Shown here in pieces: positions 23,722-30,876 of a stretch of 64,000 bases of DNA. The position numbers were made by a program, and so were the translations under genes. Positions within the stretch are counted from its first letter, which is position 1; every line of letters starts with the position of its first letter. Below the pieces are notes generated by a model that was not told the origin of the DNA, searched no databases, and saw only the letters and a list, made by a program, of their open reading frames with translations. Source of the stretch: Nocardia aurantiaca (GTDB lineage: Bacteria > Actinomycetota > Actinomycetes > Mycobacteriales > Mycobacteriaceae); assembly GCF_009708175.1 (NCBI RefSeq), contig NZ_WMBB01000003.1, forward strand, positions 496,001-560,000. Reading direction: 5' to 3'.

Positions 23722-24288
23722 TCAGTGCCGCGGAGCTGGTCCATCCGGGCGTGGGGAATCAGGGTCATCGGTGCGGTCATTGTCCTGATCACCGCTGGCG
23801 TCGCGTCCCTCGGCCGCACCGGATCCGATTCGGCGCGGTCTGGCCGGGCGTCGAACGCCGGTGACCGGGGCGTCGTCACCAGCTCGTTTCCGCCGGGCCG
23901 CGCCGAGGTCGATGACATTGCCGTCATTGTCGGCTCTGCCCGGATCATGTGCCGGGGCGGGATGGCGGGCCGGGCCAGGGTCGACCGGCCACCAGCCGGT
24001 CTCGCGTTGCAGTTCGGATCGCAGTACCGGCCTGGTCGGTGCCGGATCGTAGATGGAACCGCCATCCGGGCGCCACGCGTTGCGTGGGCGGTCGCTGACC
24101 TCTTCCGTCATACGCCGCGGGCGACGCGGCAGCCGGGTGAGTTTCGAGTTGCCCTCGTCCGCCTCGGGAGAGCCCGTCTCGGCGGCCCTCAGCTCTTCCA
24201 GCTTCCTGCGTAACCGTTCCACCGCATCGAACCTGTTGCCGCCGGGACCCGGCAAGGATCCCCGTCCCGGCACTTCCCGGTCCGACAT
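23722..24288 (-). CDS. Hypothetical, disordered basic/acidic protein
   Basis: A 188-residue frame from ATG 24288, which has GGAGG 8 nt upstream. It begins MSDREVPGRGSLPGPGG, has one clear helix (FDAVERLRRKLEELRAAE), then a Pro/Arg/Asp-rich stretch with NVIDLGAARRKR and a highly charged end. It looks mostly unstructured. No family recognised. An opposite-strand frame of similar length exists, but only this one has a ribosome binding site. It follows a 30-codon ORF with a 4-nt gap and a hairpin that touches its ribosome binding site, suggesting coupled translation. Probably cotranscribed with LysR upstream. Confidence 0.5.
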   Translation of the reverse strand: MSDREVPGRGSLPGPGGNRFDAVERLRRKLEELRAAETGSPEADEGNSKLTRLPRRPRRMTEEVSDRPRNAWRPDGGSIYDPAPTRPVLRSELQRETGWWPVDPGPARHPAPAHDPGRADNDGNVIDLGAARRKRAGDDAPVTGVRRPARPRRIGSGAAEGRDASGDQDNDRTDDPDSPRPDGPAPRH

Positions 24289-24292
24289 CGAA

Positions 24293-24385
24293 CTAGCCTC
24301 CGACGGGTGCCTCGGCACCCGTCGGCTCCACGACCGCCGGTACCCCGAGCCGATCTCTGAACTTCTTCGTGATTACGTCGCTCAC
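24293..24385 (-). CDS. 30-residue small ORF between LysR and 24288 gene
   Basis: GTG 24385 to TAG 24293, with AGGGAG 9 nt upstream, 14 nt after the LysR stop. The product starts MSDVITKKFRDRLGVP and ends PTGAEAPVGG. The first half could form a basic helix; the end is Gly/Pro rich. Its last codons encode the left and right arms of an 11-bp hairpin and include the GGAGG of the next gene. It could be a leader peptide, a small regulatory protein or a peptide precursor; sequence does not decide. Confidence 0.45.
   Translation of the reverse strand: MSDVITKKFRDRLGVPAVVEPTGAEAPVGG
24300..24325 (-). promoter_or_regulatory. Hairpin at the ribosome binding site of the 24288 gene
   Basis: CCGACGGGTGC and GCACCCGTCGG pair perfectly (11 bp) around a 4-nt loop. 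On the transcript the right arm runs into GGAGG, so the first bases of the Shine-Dalgarno would be paired. Ribosomes reading the 30-codon ORF would open it. No T-run follows, so a terminator is less likely. Confidence 0.5.
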
Positions 24386-24399
24386 GTCCGTATTCTCCC

Positions 24400-25368
24400 T
24401 CAGGACCGAGTGGCCCTTCCAGATGCGCCGCTCAGGCCATCCTGCGCCCATGTCGGGATCCAGATCTCGATGTCGGATGTGTCCGCTCGCCTGAAATCCA
24501 GGTACTCGCGGAGTTCGACGAGCGCCGGATGCCGATTGTCGTCACGCCAGACTATCGACATCGGGTAGATAGGCGTCGGTTGACACACTGGTATGCGCCG
24601 CAGGTCATAGCTGTCCGGCCACAGATACCGCGAGCCTTCCCCGATCAGGGTCGCCAGGTCGGATGAGTCGGCGATGTCGTCCAGCAGGGCCTCTTTGGCG
24701 AAGACCGGGCCGAGCATGTCGATGGCGAACCCGAAGGTGGCGGTGAGTTCGGCGTAATAGTCCGCTACCTCGCCACGGACAGGCAGGCCGGGCATCCAGA
24801 TTCGGTATCCGGCCAGTTGCCAGGGTGTGACGAAGCGGGCATCGGCGAGCGGGTGACGGGGGCCGACCAGCAGCTCATGCGGCTCGTCGATCACTCGGGC
24901 AGTGCTGATCCCCCTGGGCAGCGGCCGCTGTGGGGGGACGGCGTGGAAGGTGGCGTCGATCGTCCCGGCTTCGACCGCGGCGATCGCCGCGTCGACGTCG
25001 ACATCGAGGGTGACGACGTCCAGCTCGATATCGGGATGCGCGCGGTGGAAGTCCTGGAGGAGCACCGCCGTGACGATGCGCCGGGCGACGACATCGACCC
25101 GGAGCACCCGCCGCCCGGGACGCACCGACGCGTCGGCGCGCTCGGCAACCCGAAGCAGTTCACGCGCGTGAGGCAGGAAGGCCTGGCCGTCGATCGTGAG
25201 CTCGGCGCCGCGGGCCGTCCGGGCGAACAGCCGTACATCCAGGTATTTCTCCAGCGTCGCGATGCGCTTGGACACCGCCTGCTGAGTGATCGCCAGCGTG
25301 GCGGCGGCTTCCTGGAACTGGCCGGCGTCCGCAGCGGCGACGAAGGTGCGCACGGCATTGAGATCCAC
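24400..25368 (-). CDS. LysR-family transcriptional regulator
   Basis: A 322-residue regulator from GTG 25368 (VDLNAVRTFVAAADAGQF, the normal LysR start; upstream in-frame codons add an unrelated tail). The HTH contains AAATLAITQQAVSKRIATLEKYLDVRLFARTARGAELT. The C-terminal domain is the LysR ligand-binding fold (DATFHAVPPQRPLPRGI, HELLVGPRHPLADARF). Unlike most LysR genes it is not divergent from a close target: it reads in the same direction as the small ORF downstream. Regulated genes unknown. Confidence 0.88.
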   Translation of the reverse strand: MDLNAVRTFVAAADAGQFQEAAATLAITQQAVSKRIATLEKYLDVRLFARTARGAELTIDGQAFLPHARELLRVAERADASVRPGRRVLRVDVVARRIVTAVLLQDFHRAHPDIELDVVTLDVDVDAAIAAVEAGTIDATFHAVPPQRPLPRGISTARVIDEPHELLVGPRHPLADARFVTPWQLAGYRIWMPGLPVRGEVADYYAELTATFGFAIDMLGPVFAKEALLDDIADSSDLATLIGEGSRYLWPDSYDLRRIPVCQPTPIYPMSIVWRDDNRHPALVELREYLDFRRADTSDIEIWIPTWAQDGLSGASGRATRS

Positions 25369-25505
25369 CCCGCGAACCCTACTCACACAACCCACGGTTG
25401 TGGCCGGCGCGGGCGGTGCGCACGGCGCCGCGCCTCGAAACAGTCTCCGCGCGTTGATCATCGACTTCGTTGCGGCGCGCTTCTCGAGACATCGGAGATA
25501 GAGGC

Positions 25506-25537
25506 GGGCCCCTCGGGGACGAAAACCCGAGGGGCCC
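25506..25537 (-). terminator. Terminator after the ABC permease gene
   Basis: GGGCCCCTCGGG (25506-25517) pairs perfectly with CCCGAGGGGCCC (25526-25537) around GACGAAAA, a 12-bp stem. It lies 22 nt beyond the end of the permease gene. On the minus-strand transcript the loop reads TTTTCGTC; no long T-run follows, as is common for actinobacterial terminators. Confidence 0.8.
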
Positions 25538-25559
25538 AGGTGGTTTGCCGCCTACCGAG

Positions 25560-28088
25560 CTAGACGTCGGCGATGGCGGCCAGCGGGGGTGTGCGGGCGG
25601 CGCGGACCGCGGGCCAGAGGGCCGCGAGGATGCCCACGAAACCGGAGGCCAAGAGCATCAGCACGATTTGAGCCCAGGGGATGGCGATGGTGGCGATGCC
25701 GAGGTCGGCGAGCGTGCGGAGGAAGCCGAAGCCCAGGGTGATGCCGAGGATTACGCCTACCACCGCGCCGAAGATGGCTATCAACATGGATTCCAGATAG
25801 ATGCTGCGGCGGACCTGGGGACGTTGCATGCCCACCGCACGGAGCATGCCGATTTCTCGACGGCGTTCGACGACCGAGAGGGCCAAGGTGTTGACGATGC
25901 CGAGGATGGCGATGACCACTGCCAGGGCCAGCAGGCCGTACAAGATGGCCAGGAGGGTGTCGATCTGTTTGCCCTGAGCGCCCTTGAAGTCGTTGCGATC
26001 CTGGACCTGGACGATCACGTACTGTTCGGTGGCCTTCTCCAGGTTCTTGCGCATGGCGGGGAGATCGGCGCCCGGTTGCGCGGCGACCAGGACCAGGAAG
26101 CTGGACTGGTAGCTGACCGGAACGGTCTTCTCGTACAGGGCCATGGGGGTGACCATGTTCTGCAGGAGCTGGGTGTCCTTGTAGATGCCGGCGACGGTGA
26201 CCTCGAACTTCTTGTAGTCCATACTGGTGATCTCGACGCTGTCGCCGAGATTCCAACCATGGTCGGAGGCATAGGTTTCCGAGACCATGATGTCATTGTC
26301 GCCGAGCTGGTCGGTGCCCTGCTTCATGGTGTAATTGAGCACCCTGGCGGTCTGGCCCTCGGGCGCGGTGCCGATCACCTGCTTACCGTCGACCTTCAGC
26401 GCCACGCCGTGGAAGGCCACCACATCCTTGACCTGCGGCACCTGCTCGATGGTGCCGGTGGCCGCCAGCGGGACGCCGATGAGGCCGCCGGGCGGGCCCG
26501 CCAGGATGTAGTCGGCCTTCACGCCCTTGTCGACCAGGTCGCTCACGCTCGCCTTGGCCGAGGAGCCCAGCATGCCGATGGCGGACACCAGCATCAGGCC
26601 CAGCGTCAGGGCGAAAGCGGTCGCCGCGGTGCGGCGCGGATTGCGAATCGCGTTATTGCGCGCCATCCTTCCGACCGTCCCGAACGGGCGCACCAGGACG
26701 CCGAGCCCGGTCACCACCGGCCGCGACAGCGCCGGGGAGGCGAACAGCACCGCGAAGATCAGTGCGGCCGCGCCGATTCCGACCACCGTGGCCGCTCCGC
26801 CACCGGTGCCGCGAGCGCCCAGCACCACCAGCACCACACCGGCCACCGCCAGCACGGCGCCGATAATGGTGCGCAGCCGCAACGACTCTCCGGCCGAGTT
26901 CGACTCCGAGCGCATGGCCTCCACCGGCGGCACCTTGGCCGCCCGCCGCGCCGGCGCGTACGCGCTGAGCACGGTCACGAGGGTGCCGACGCCGATGGCC
27001 ACCAGCACCGTGCGCGGCTCCAATGACATCGTCCCGGTGGGCAGACCCAGCTTGAACGCGTTCAAGAGTCCGGACAAACCGAAAGCCAGACCGACACCTG
27101 CCGCCAAACCCAGTGCGCTGCCGATCAATCCGACGATCAGCGACTCCCCCACCACCGACCGCGAGATCTGCTGTCGGCTCGCGCCGACCGCCCGCAGCAG
27201 CGCCAGTTCGCGCAGTCGCTGCGCCACCAGCATGGAGAAGGTGTTGTAGATGATGAACGTGCCCACCAGCAGCGCGATCGATCCGAACGCCAGCAGGAAG
27301 TAGTTGATGAACTTCAGGGCATTGCCGAACTGCTGCTTGAAGTCGTCGCGGACCTGTTGGGCGTCCTGCACCTTGTAGTCGGGCAGTGCGGCCTTGATCT
27401 GATCACGCAGATCGTCGGCCTGCACACCCGGCTGGGCCGCGATGTCCACGAACGCCACATGCAGTCCGTCGGTGAACAGTTGGCGCGCCTGCGAATCCTC
27501 GAACCGCAGCGAGATGAACCCACCCGTATCGGAGGCGTCGATGTCGTAGACGCCGGAGACGGTCACATCGATATTGCCCTTGGACGGCACCAGCACCGTG
27601 GTGTGATCGCCGACCTTCAGCCCGGCCCGCTCCGCGCCGCCCTTGTTGACGGCGATCTCACCCGGTTGGCTCGGCGGCGCGCCCTCGATGAACGTTTCCG
27701 GCTCGGCCACCGACTTGCCCGGCGGCAGATACGACTGGCCGAAACTCGGTACACCACCGGTCTGAACGGCGTGCCCGTCCTTCAGCAGCACGACGGGACC
27801 GTTGACGCTGGGCGCGACAGTCTGCACGCCGTCCATATGCGAGAGCTTGTCCACCACGTCGTTCGGCACGCCCAGCGACTGCTGCTCCTTGGGCTGCACC
27901 CGAACGTCCACGCCCTTGGCCTGGGAGGCGAAGATGCCGTCGAAGGTGCTCTGCAGCGTGTCGGTGAAGATGAAAGACCCGGAGATGAAGGCGGTTCCGA
28001 GCACTACCGACAGCACGGTCAGCACCAAGCGCACCTTGTGCGCGGCGAGATTGCGCAAGGCGACCTTGCGCATCGGGTTGGCTGCCAT
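25560..28088 (-). CDS. ABC transporter permease, FtsX/MacB type
   Basis: An 842-residue permease with two FtsX repeats and about ten predicted helices. N-terminal MRKVALRNLAAHKVRLVLTVLSVVLGTAFISGSFIFTD is the typical entry helix; a large periplasmic-type domain follows; FtsX cores are at about 265-395 (NTFSMLVAQRLRELALLRAVGASR) and 720-842 (NTLALSVVERRREIGMLRAVGMQR). It works with the ATPase encoded just upstream (TGATG overlap, 1 nt). Such actinobacterial pairs export or extract lipids, peptides or antibiotics; the substrate is unknown. Possible regulation by the kinase gene upstream is inference from position. Confidence 0.92.
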   Translation of the reverse strand: MAANPMRKVALRNLAAHKVRLVLTVLSVVLGTAFISGSFIFTDTLQSTFDGIFASQAKGVDVRVQPKEQQSLGVPNDVVDKLSHMDGVQTVAPSVNGPVVLLKDGHAVQTGGVPSFGQSYLPPGKSVAEPETFIEGAPPSQPGEIAVNKGGAERAGLKVGDHTTVLVPSKGNIDVTVSGVYDIDASDTGGFISLRFEDSQARQLFTDGLHVAFVDIAAQPGVQADDLRDQIKAALPDYKVQDAQQVRDDFKQQFGNALKFINYFLLAFGSIALLVGTFIIYNTFSMLVAQRLRELALLRAVGASRQQISRSVVGESLIVGLIGSALGLAAGVGLAFGLSGLLNAFKLGLPTGTMSLEPRTVLVAIGVGTLVTVLSAYAPARRAAKVPPVEAMRSESNSAGESLRLRTIIGAVLAVAGVVLVVLGARGTGGGAATVVGIGAAALIFAVLFASPALSRPVVTGLGVLVRPFGTVGRMARNNAIRNPRRTAATAFALTLGLMLVSAIGMLGSSAKASVSDLVDKGVKADYILAGPPGGLIGVPLAATGTIEQVPQVKDVVAFHGVALKVDGKQVIGTAPEGQTARVLNYTMKQGTDQLGDNDIMVSETYASDHGWNLGDSVEITSMDYKKFEVTVAGIYKDTQLLQNMVTPMALYEKTVPVSYQSSFLVLVAAQPGADLPAMRKNLEKATEQYVIVQVQDRNDFKGAQGKQIDTLLAILYGLLALAVVIAILGIVNTLALSVVERRREIGMLRAVGMQRPQVRRSIYLESMLIAIFGAVVGVILGITLGFGFLRTLADLGIATIAIPWAQIVLMLLASGFVGILAALWPAVRAARTPPLAAIADV

Positions 28089-28861
28089 CAGAGCGTCTCC
28101 AGCGACTTCATCTTGTCGAGCACGGAATCGGCCGTGGGCTCGCGCAATTCGTCCACGATCACGCCGTCGGCGAGGAACACGACGCGGTCGGCGTAGGCGG
28201 CCGCGCGCGGATCGTGGGTCACGATCACCACCGTCTGCCCGAATTCGTCGACCGCCGCGCGCAGGATGTTCAGCACCTCGCCGGAGGAGTGCGAGTCCAG
28301 GTTGCCGGTCGGCTCGTCACCGAAGATGATGTCCGGCTTGCCCGCCAGCGCGCGGGCACACGCCACCCGCTGCTGCTGGCCGCCCGACAGCTCGGCGGGT
28401 CGGTGGGTGAGCCGGTCCCCCAGGCCCAGCCGCTTGACCACGGTCGACAGCCACTCCTCGTCGGCCTTGCGGCCCGCGATGTCCAGCGGCAGGGTGATGT
28501 TCTCCAGCGCCGTCAGGGTGGGGACCAGGTTGAACGCCTGGAAGACGAAGCCGATGCGGTCCCGGCGCAGCTGGGTCATCTGCTTGTCCGAGAGCTTGGT
28601 CAGATCGGTGTCACCGATGTGGACCGTGCCCGAAGTGGCGGCGTCGAGGCCGGCCAGACAGTGCATGAGCGTCGACTTGCCCGAGCCCGAGGGCCCCATG
28701 ATCGCGGTGAACTCACCCTTCTCGAACTCGGCCGTCACCCCGGCCAGCGCGCGGACCTGCGTGTCGCCCGATCCATAGATCTTCACAAGATCGGTCGCTC
28801 GGGCGGCGACCGCGGCCATGCCCTTTTCGAGGATGGCGGATTCCGAGACGTTCGAAGTCAT
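28088..28861 (-). CDS. ABC transporter ATP-binding protein (LolD/MacB type)
   Basis: A 257-residue ATPase from ATG 28861. Complete motifs: Walker A GPSGSGKST, Q-loop VFQAFNL, signature LSGGQQQRVACARAL, Walker B IIFGDEPTGNLD and H-loop VTHDPR, so it should hydrolyse ATP. It partners the FtsX-type permease, with stop and start overlapping. The LolD/MacB class drives mechanotransmission rather than classical translocation. The kinase gene at 28963-30678 ends 101 nt upstream in the same direction. Confidence 0.95.
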   Translation of the reverse strand: MTSNVSESAILEKGMAAVAARATDLVKIYGSGDTQVRALAGVTAEFEKGEFTAIMGPSGSGKSTLMHCLAGLDAATSGTVHIGDTDLTKLSDKQMTQLRRDRIGFVFQAFNLVPTLTALENITLPLDIAGRKADEEWLSTVVKRLGLGDRLTHRPAELSGGQQQRVACARALAGKPDIIFGDEPTGNLDSHSSGEVLNILRAAVDEFGQTVVIVTHDPRAAAYADRVVFLADGVIVDELREPTADSVLDKMKSLETL

Positions 28862-28962
28862 GGTGTCCAGTGTGTCGAGGTTCTGAGATCGATGCCATCC
28901 GGGAGGTCCCTGAGGCGCCGTGTCCTCACAGACTCCACACAAAAGCCCGCTGCGAACAGCCC

Positions 28963-30678
28963 TCAATTGATGGGGGCGGACCGCCACCAATCCAGCAGTT
29001 GGTCGTCGGTGGCGAGGAAACCTGTGCTGTACATGAGGAAGGCGTGCTTGCCGTCCTGCGAGTGGAACTCCGTCACCAGACGCGGACGCAGCAGGGCGCT
29101 GCCGCTGATCTGGTAATTCGTGTACAGGTTGCCGTGCACCTTGATGTCGGTCTTGGTGTAGCCGGACAGGGCGTTGAGCGCGTCCTCGGCGTCGGCGGCC
29201 GAGCGGTACATGACGAAGCGGTACGCCGGGTGGCCGACACCCCCCACGCAGTTCCAGGCGACGGCCCAATTGCCCAGGTCCGGGTCGCCGGAGCCGGTGT
29301 CGGGCGGGGGCGAGGAATGCTGATAGGTCGAGCAGGCCGCGCCCTGGTAGCCGGTGCCGGTGTTGGCGTCGGCAGCGGGGTCGGCCTGCGGCAGCATCTG
29401 TGGGAAGCGCTGGCTGAGGACCTGGGCGTCGGCGCCCGAGTGCTCCGTAAGGCCAGCGGCGGGATCGGTGGTCTCGGTCGGCGTGACGTCCACCTCGGTG
29501 GTCGGCACTGGCGCTTCGGAGGTGGTCGCCGAGGTGTGCGAGGTCCCGTTCTCATCGAGCCAGGCAATGAGGCCACCGACCGCCATCAGCGTCAACACCA
29601 CGACGGCCGTGACGCCGAGCAGGCAGCCCCGCAACTTCGAACGCTTCTCCCGCGGCGGCGGCGACGGGGCGGGCGCCGGCGCCGGCGCCGGGGCGGTGTA
29701 GCGCATGGTCGCGGCCGGCTGCTGTCCGGGAACGCGATTCGGATCGACACCGTACGGGGTGGTCGACGCGGGACCGAATTGCCCTGGTGCCGCCGGTGAT
29801 CCGCCGGACTGCGAAACGAACGGCGAGTGCGCCACCACGGTGGCTCCGGCCGGATTCTCCAGCGCCTGCTGGGCCGCCGCGGCGAACTCACCGCACGAGT
29901 CGAACCGTCCCTCAGGGTATTTGGCGAGCGCGCGGGCCAGCACGGCGTCCAGCGCCTGCGGCAGTCCGGCCCGCAGCGCGCTGACCGGCGGCGGCGGCTG
30001 ATTGAGGTGACCGTGGATGATGCCCACCGGATGCTCCGCGGCGAACGGCACGTCCCCGGTCAGCAACCGGAACAGCGTACAGGCCAGCGAATACTGATCC
30101 GAGCGCGGATCCAGCGGCTGACCCGAAAGCTGTTCCGGGGACGCATAGGTCAGCGTCGCGGTGAACGAGCCGGTCTGAGTGAGCTTGGTGGCGTCATCGC
30201 GCAGGCGGGCAATGCCGAAGTCCGCCAAGAAGACTCGCTCCTCGCCGTCCACCTGTTCGAGCAGAATGTTGGCGGGCTTCACATCCCGGTGCAGCACGCC
30301 GCGCCGGTGCGCGAAATCCAGCGCCCGCGCGGTCTCGGCGATGATCCGGATGGCCTGGCGCGGCGGCAGATTCGCCGCCTCCAGCTGGGACGCGTCGGGA
30401 CCGTCGATGTAGCGCATGGCGATCCAGGGCTGCGCGTCGTCGATGCCGCGGTCGTAGACCGGCACGATATTGGGGTGATCGAGCCGGGCGATGAGATCAC
30501 CCTCACGCTCGAACCGCCGCCGGATCTCGATATCGCCGAACAGATCCTGACTCAGCAGCTTCAGCGCGATGAGCCTGGGTAGGCGGGGATGCCGCGCAAG
30601 GTAAACCGATCCCATACCCCCGCGGCCGAGTTCGCGTTCGATCTCATAACCGGCGAACACTTCCCCAACGCGCAGCAC
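28963..30678 (-). CDS. Ser/Thr kinase with extracytoplasmic two-Cys sensor domain
   Basis: A 571-residue transmembrane kinase from GTG 30678 (GGGAAGGG upstream). The kinase domain (about 1-270) has LGRGGMGSVYLA, IALKLLS, HRDVKPANIL, ADFGIARL and ASPEQL. A Pro/Ala-rich linker precedes a membrane helix at about 345-370. Outside lies a domain of about 150 residues with QRFPQMLP, GAACSTY, WAVAWNCVGG, YRFVMYRSAADAEDALNAL, YTNYQI, PRLVTEF and WWRSAPIN; the two Cys may form a disulfide. The same domain ends the kinase at 30877. Copy D of the leader repeat precedes it, and an ABC exporter follows. Confidence 0.93.
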   Translation of the reverse strand: MLRVGEVFAGYEIERELGRGGMGSVYLARHPRLPRLIALKLLSQDLFGDIEIRRRFEREGDLIARLDHPNIVPVYDRGIDDAQPWIAMRYIDGPDASQLEAANLPPRQAIRIIAETARALDFAHRRGVLHRDVKPANILLEQVDGEERVFLADFGIARLRDDATKLTQTGSFTATLTYASPEQLSGQPLDPRSDQYSLACTLFRLLTGDVPFAAEHPVGIIHGHLNQPPPPVSALRAGLPQALDAVLARALAKYPEGRFDSCGEFAAAAQQALENPAGATVVAHSPFVSQSGGSPAAPGQFGPASTTPYGVDPNRVPGQQPAATMRYTAPAPAPAPAPSPPPREKRSKLRGCLLGVTAVVVLTLMAVGGLIAWLDENGTSHTSATTSEAPVPTTEVDVTPTETTDPAAGLTEHSGADAQVLSQRFPQMLPQADPAADANTGTGYQGAACSTYQHSSPPPDTGSGDPDLGNWAVAWNCVGGVGHPAYRFVMYRSAADAEDALNALSGYTKTDIKVHGNLYTNYQISGSALLRPRLVTEFHSQDGKHAFLMYSTGFLATDDQLLDWWRSAPIN

Positions 30679-30696
30679 GTGAACCCTTCCCGAATC

Positions 30697-30824
30697 TCTT
30701 TGTCTCCGCTTCGCTGTGGTGGGTTCGCGGACCCGTAGGTCTCGTTCTTCCCTCTTCCGCTTCGTTTCCCCGCTACGTCGGACCAGAACGAGCGCTCCAT
30801 CGACCTGTGCTGGGGCCGCGAACC
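30697..30824 (-). repeat. Structured leader repeat, copy D (before kinase 30678)
   Basis: In the orientation of the kinase gene. Outer arms on the minus strand are GGTTCGCGG (plus 30816-30824) and CCGCGAACC (plus 30722-30730), 9 bp perfect. The inner helix CTCGTTCT/AGAACGAG is 8 bp perfect (plus 30785-30792 and 30741-30748). The tail CACCACAGCGAAGCGGAGAC is more diverged, and the Shine-Dalgarno GGGAAGGG follows separately. Confidence 0.72.
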
Positions 30825-30876
30825 AGATACTTCGCCGACCCTAGCCTGATCGGACCGGGGTTTCGAATCCCCCAGG

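Noticed and set aside
23665..24213. 182-codon plus-strand frame opposite the 24288 gene
   Set aside because: No ribosome binding site and no recognisable sequence, whereas the minus-strand frame has GGAGG at 8 nt.
24300..24325. Intrinsic terminator for LysR
   Set aside because: The hairpin lies inside a credible small ORF and next to a GGAGG, with no T-run; a translational role is simpler, although termination is not excluded.
25470..27026. 518-codon open frame antisense to the ABC permease
   Set aside because: Low-complexity His/Gly/Asp translation with no family signal; it is the shadow of the FtsX-type permease.
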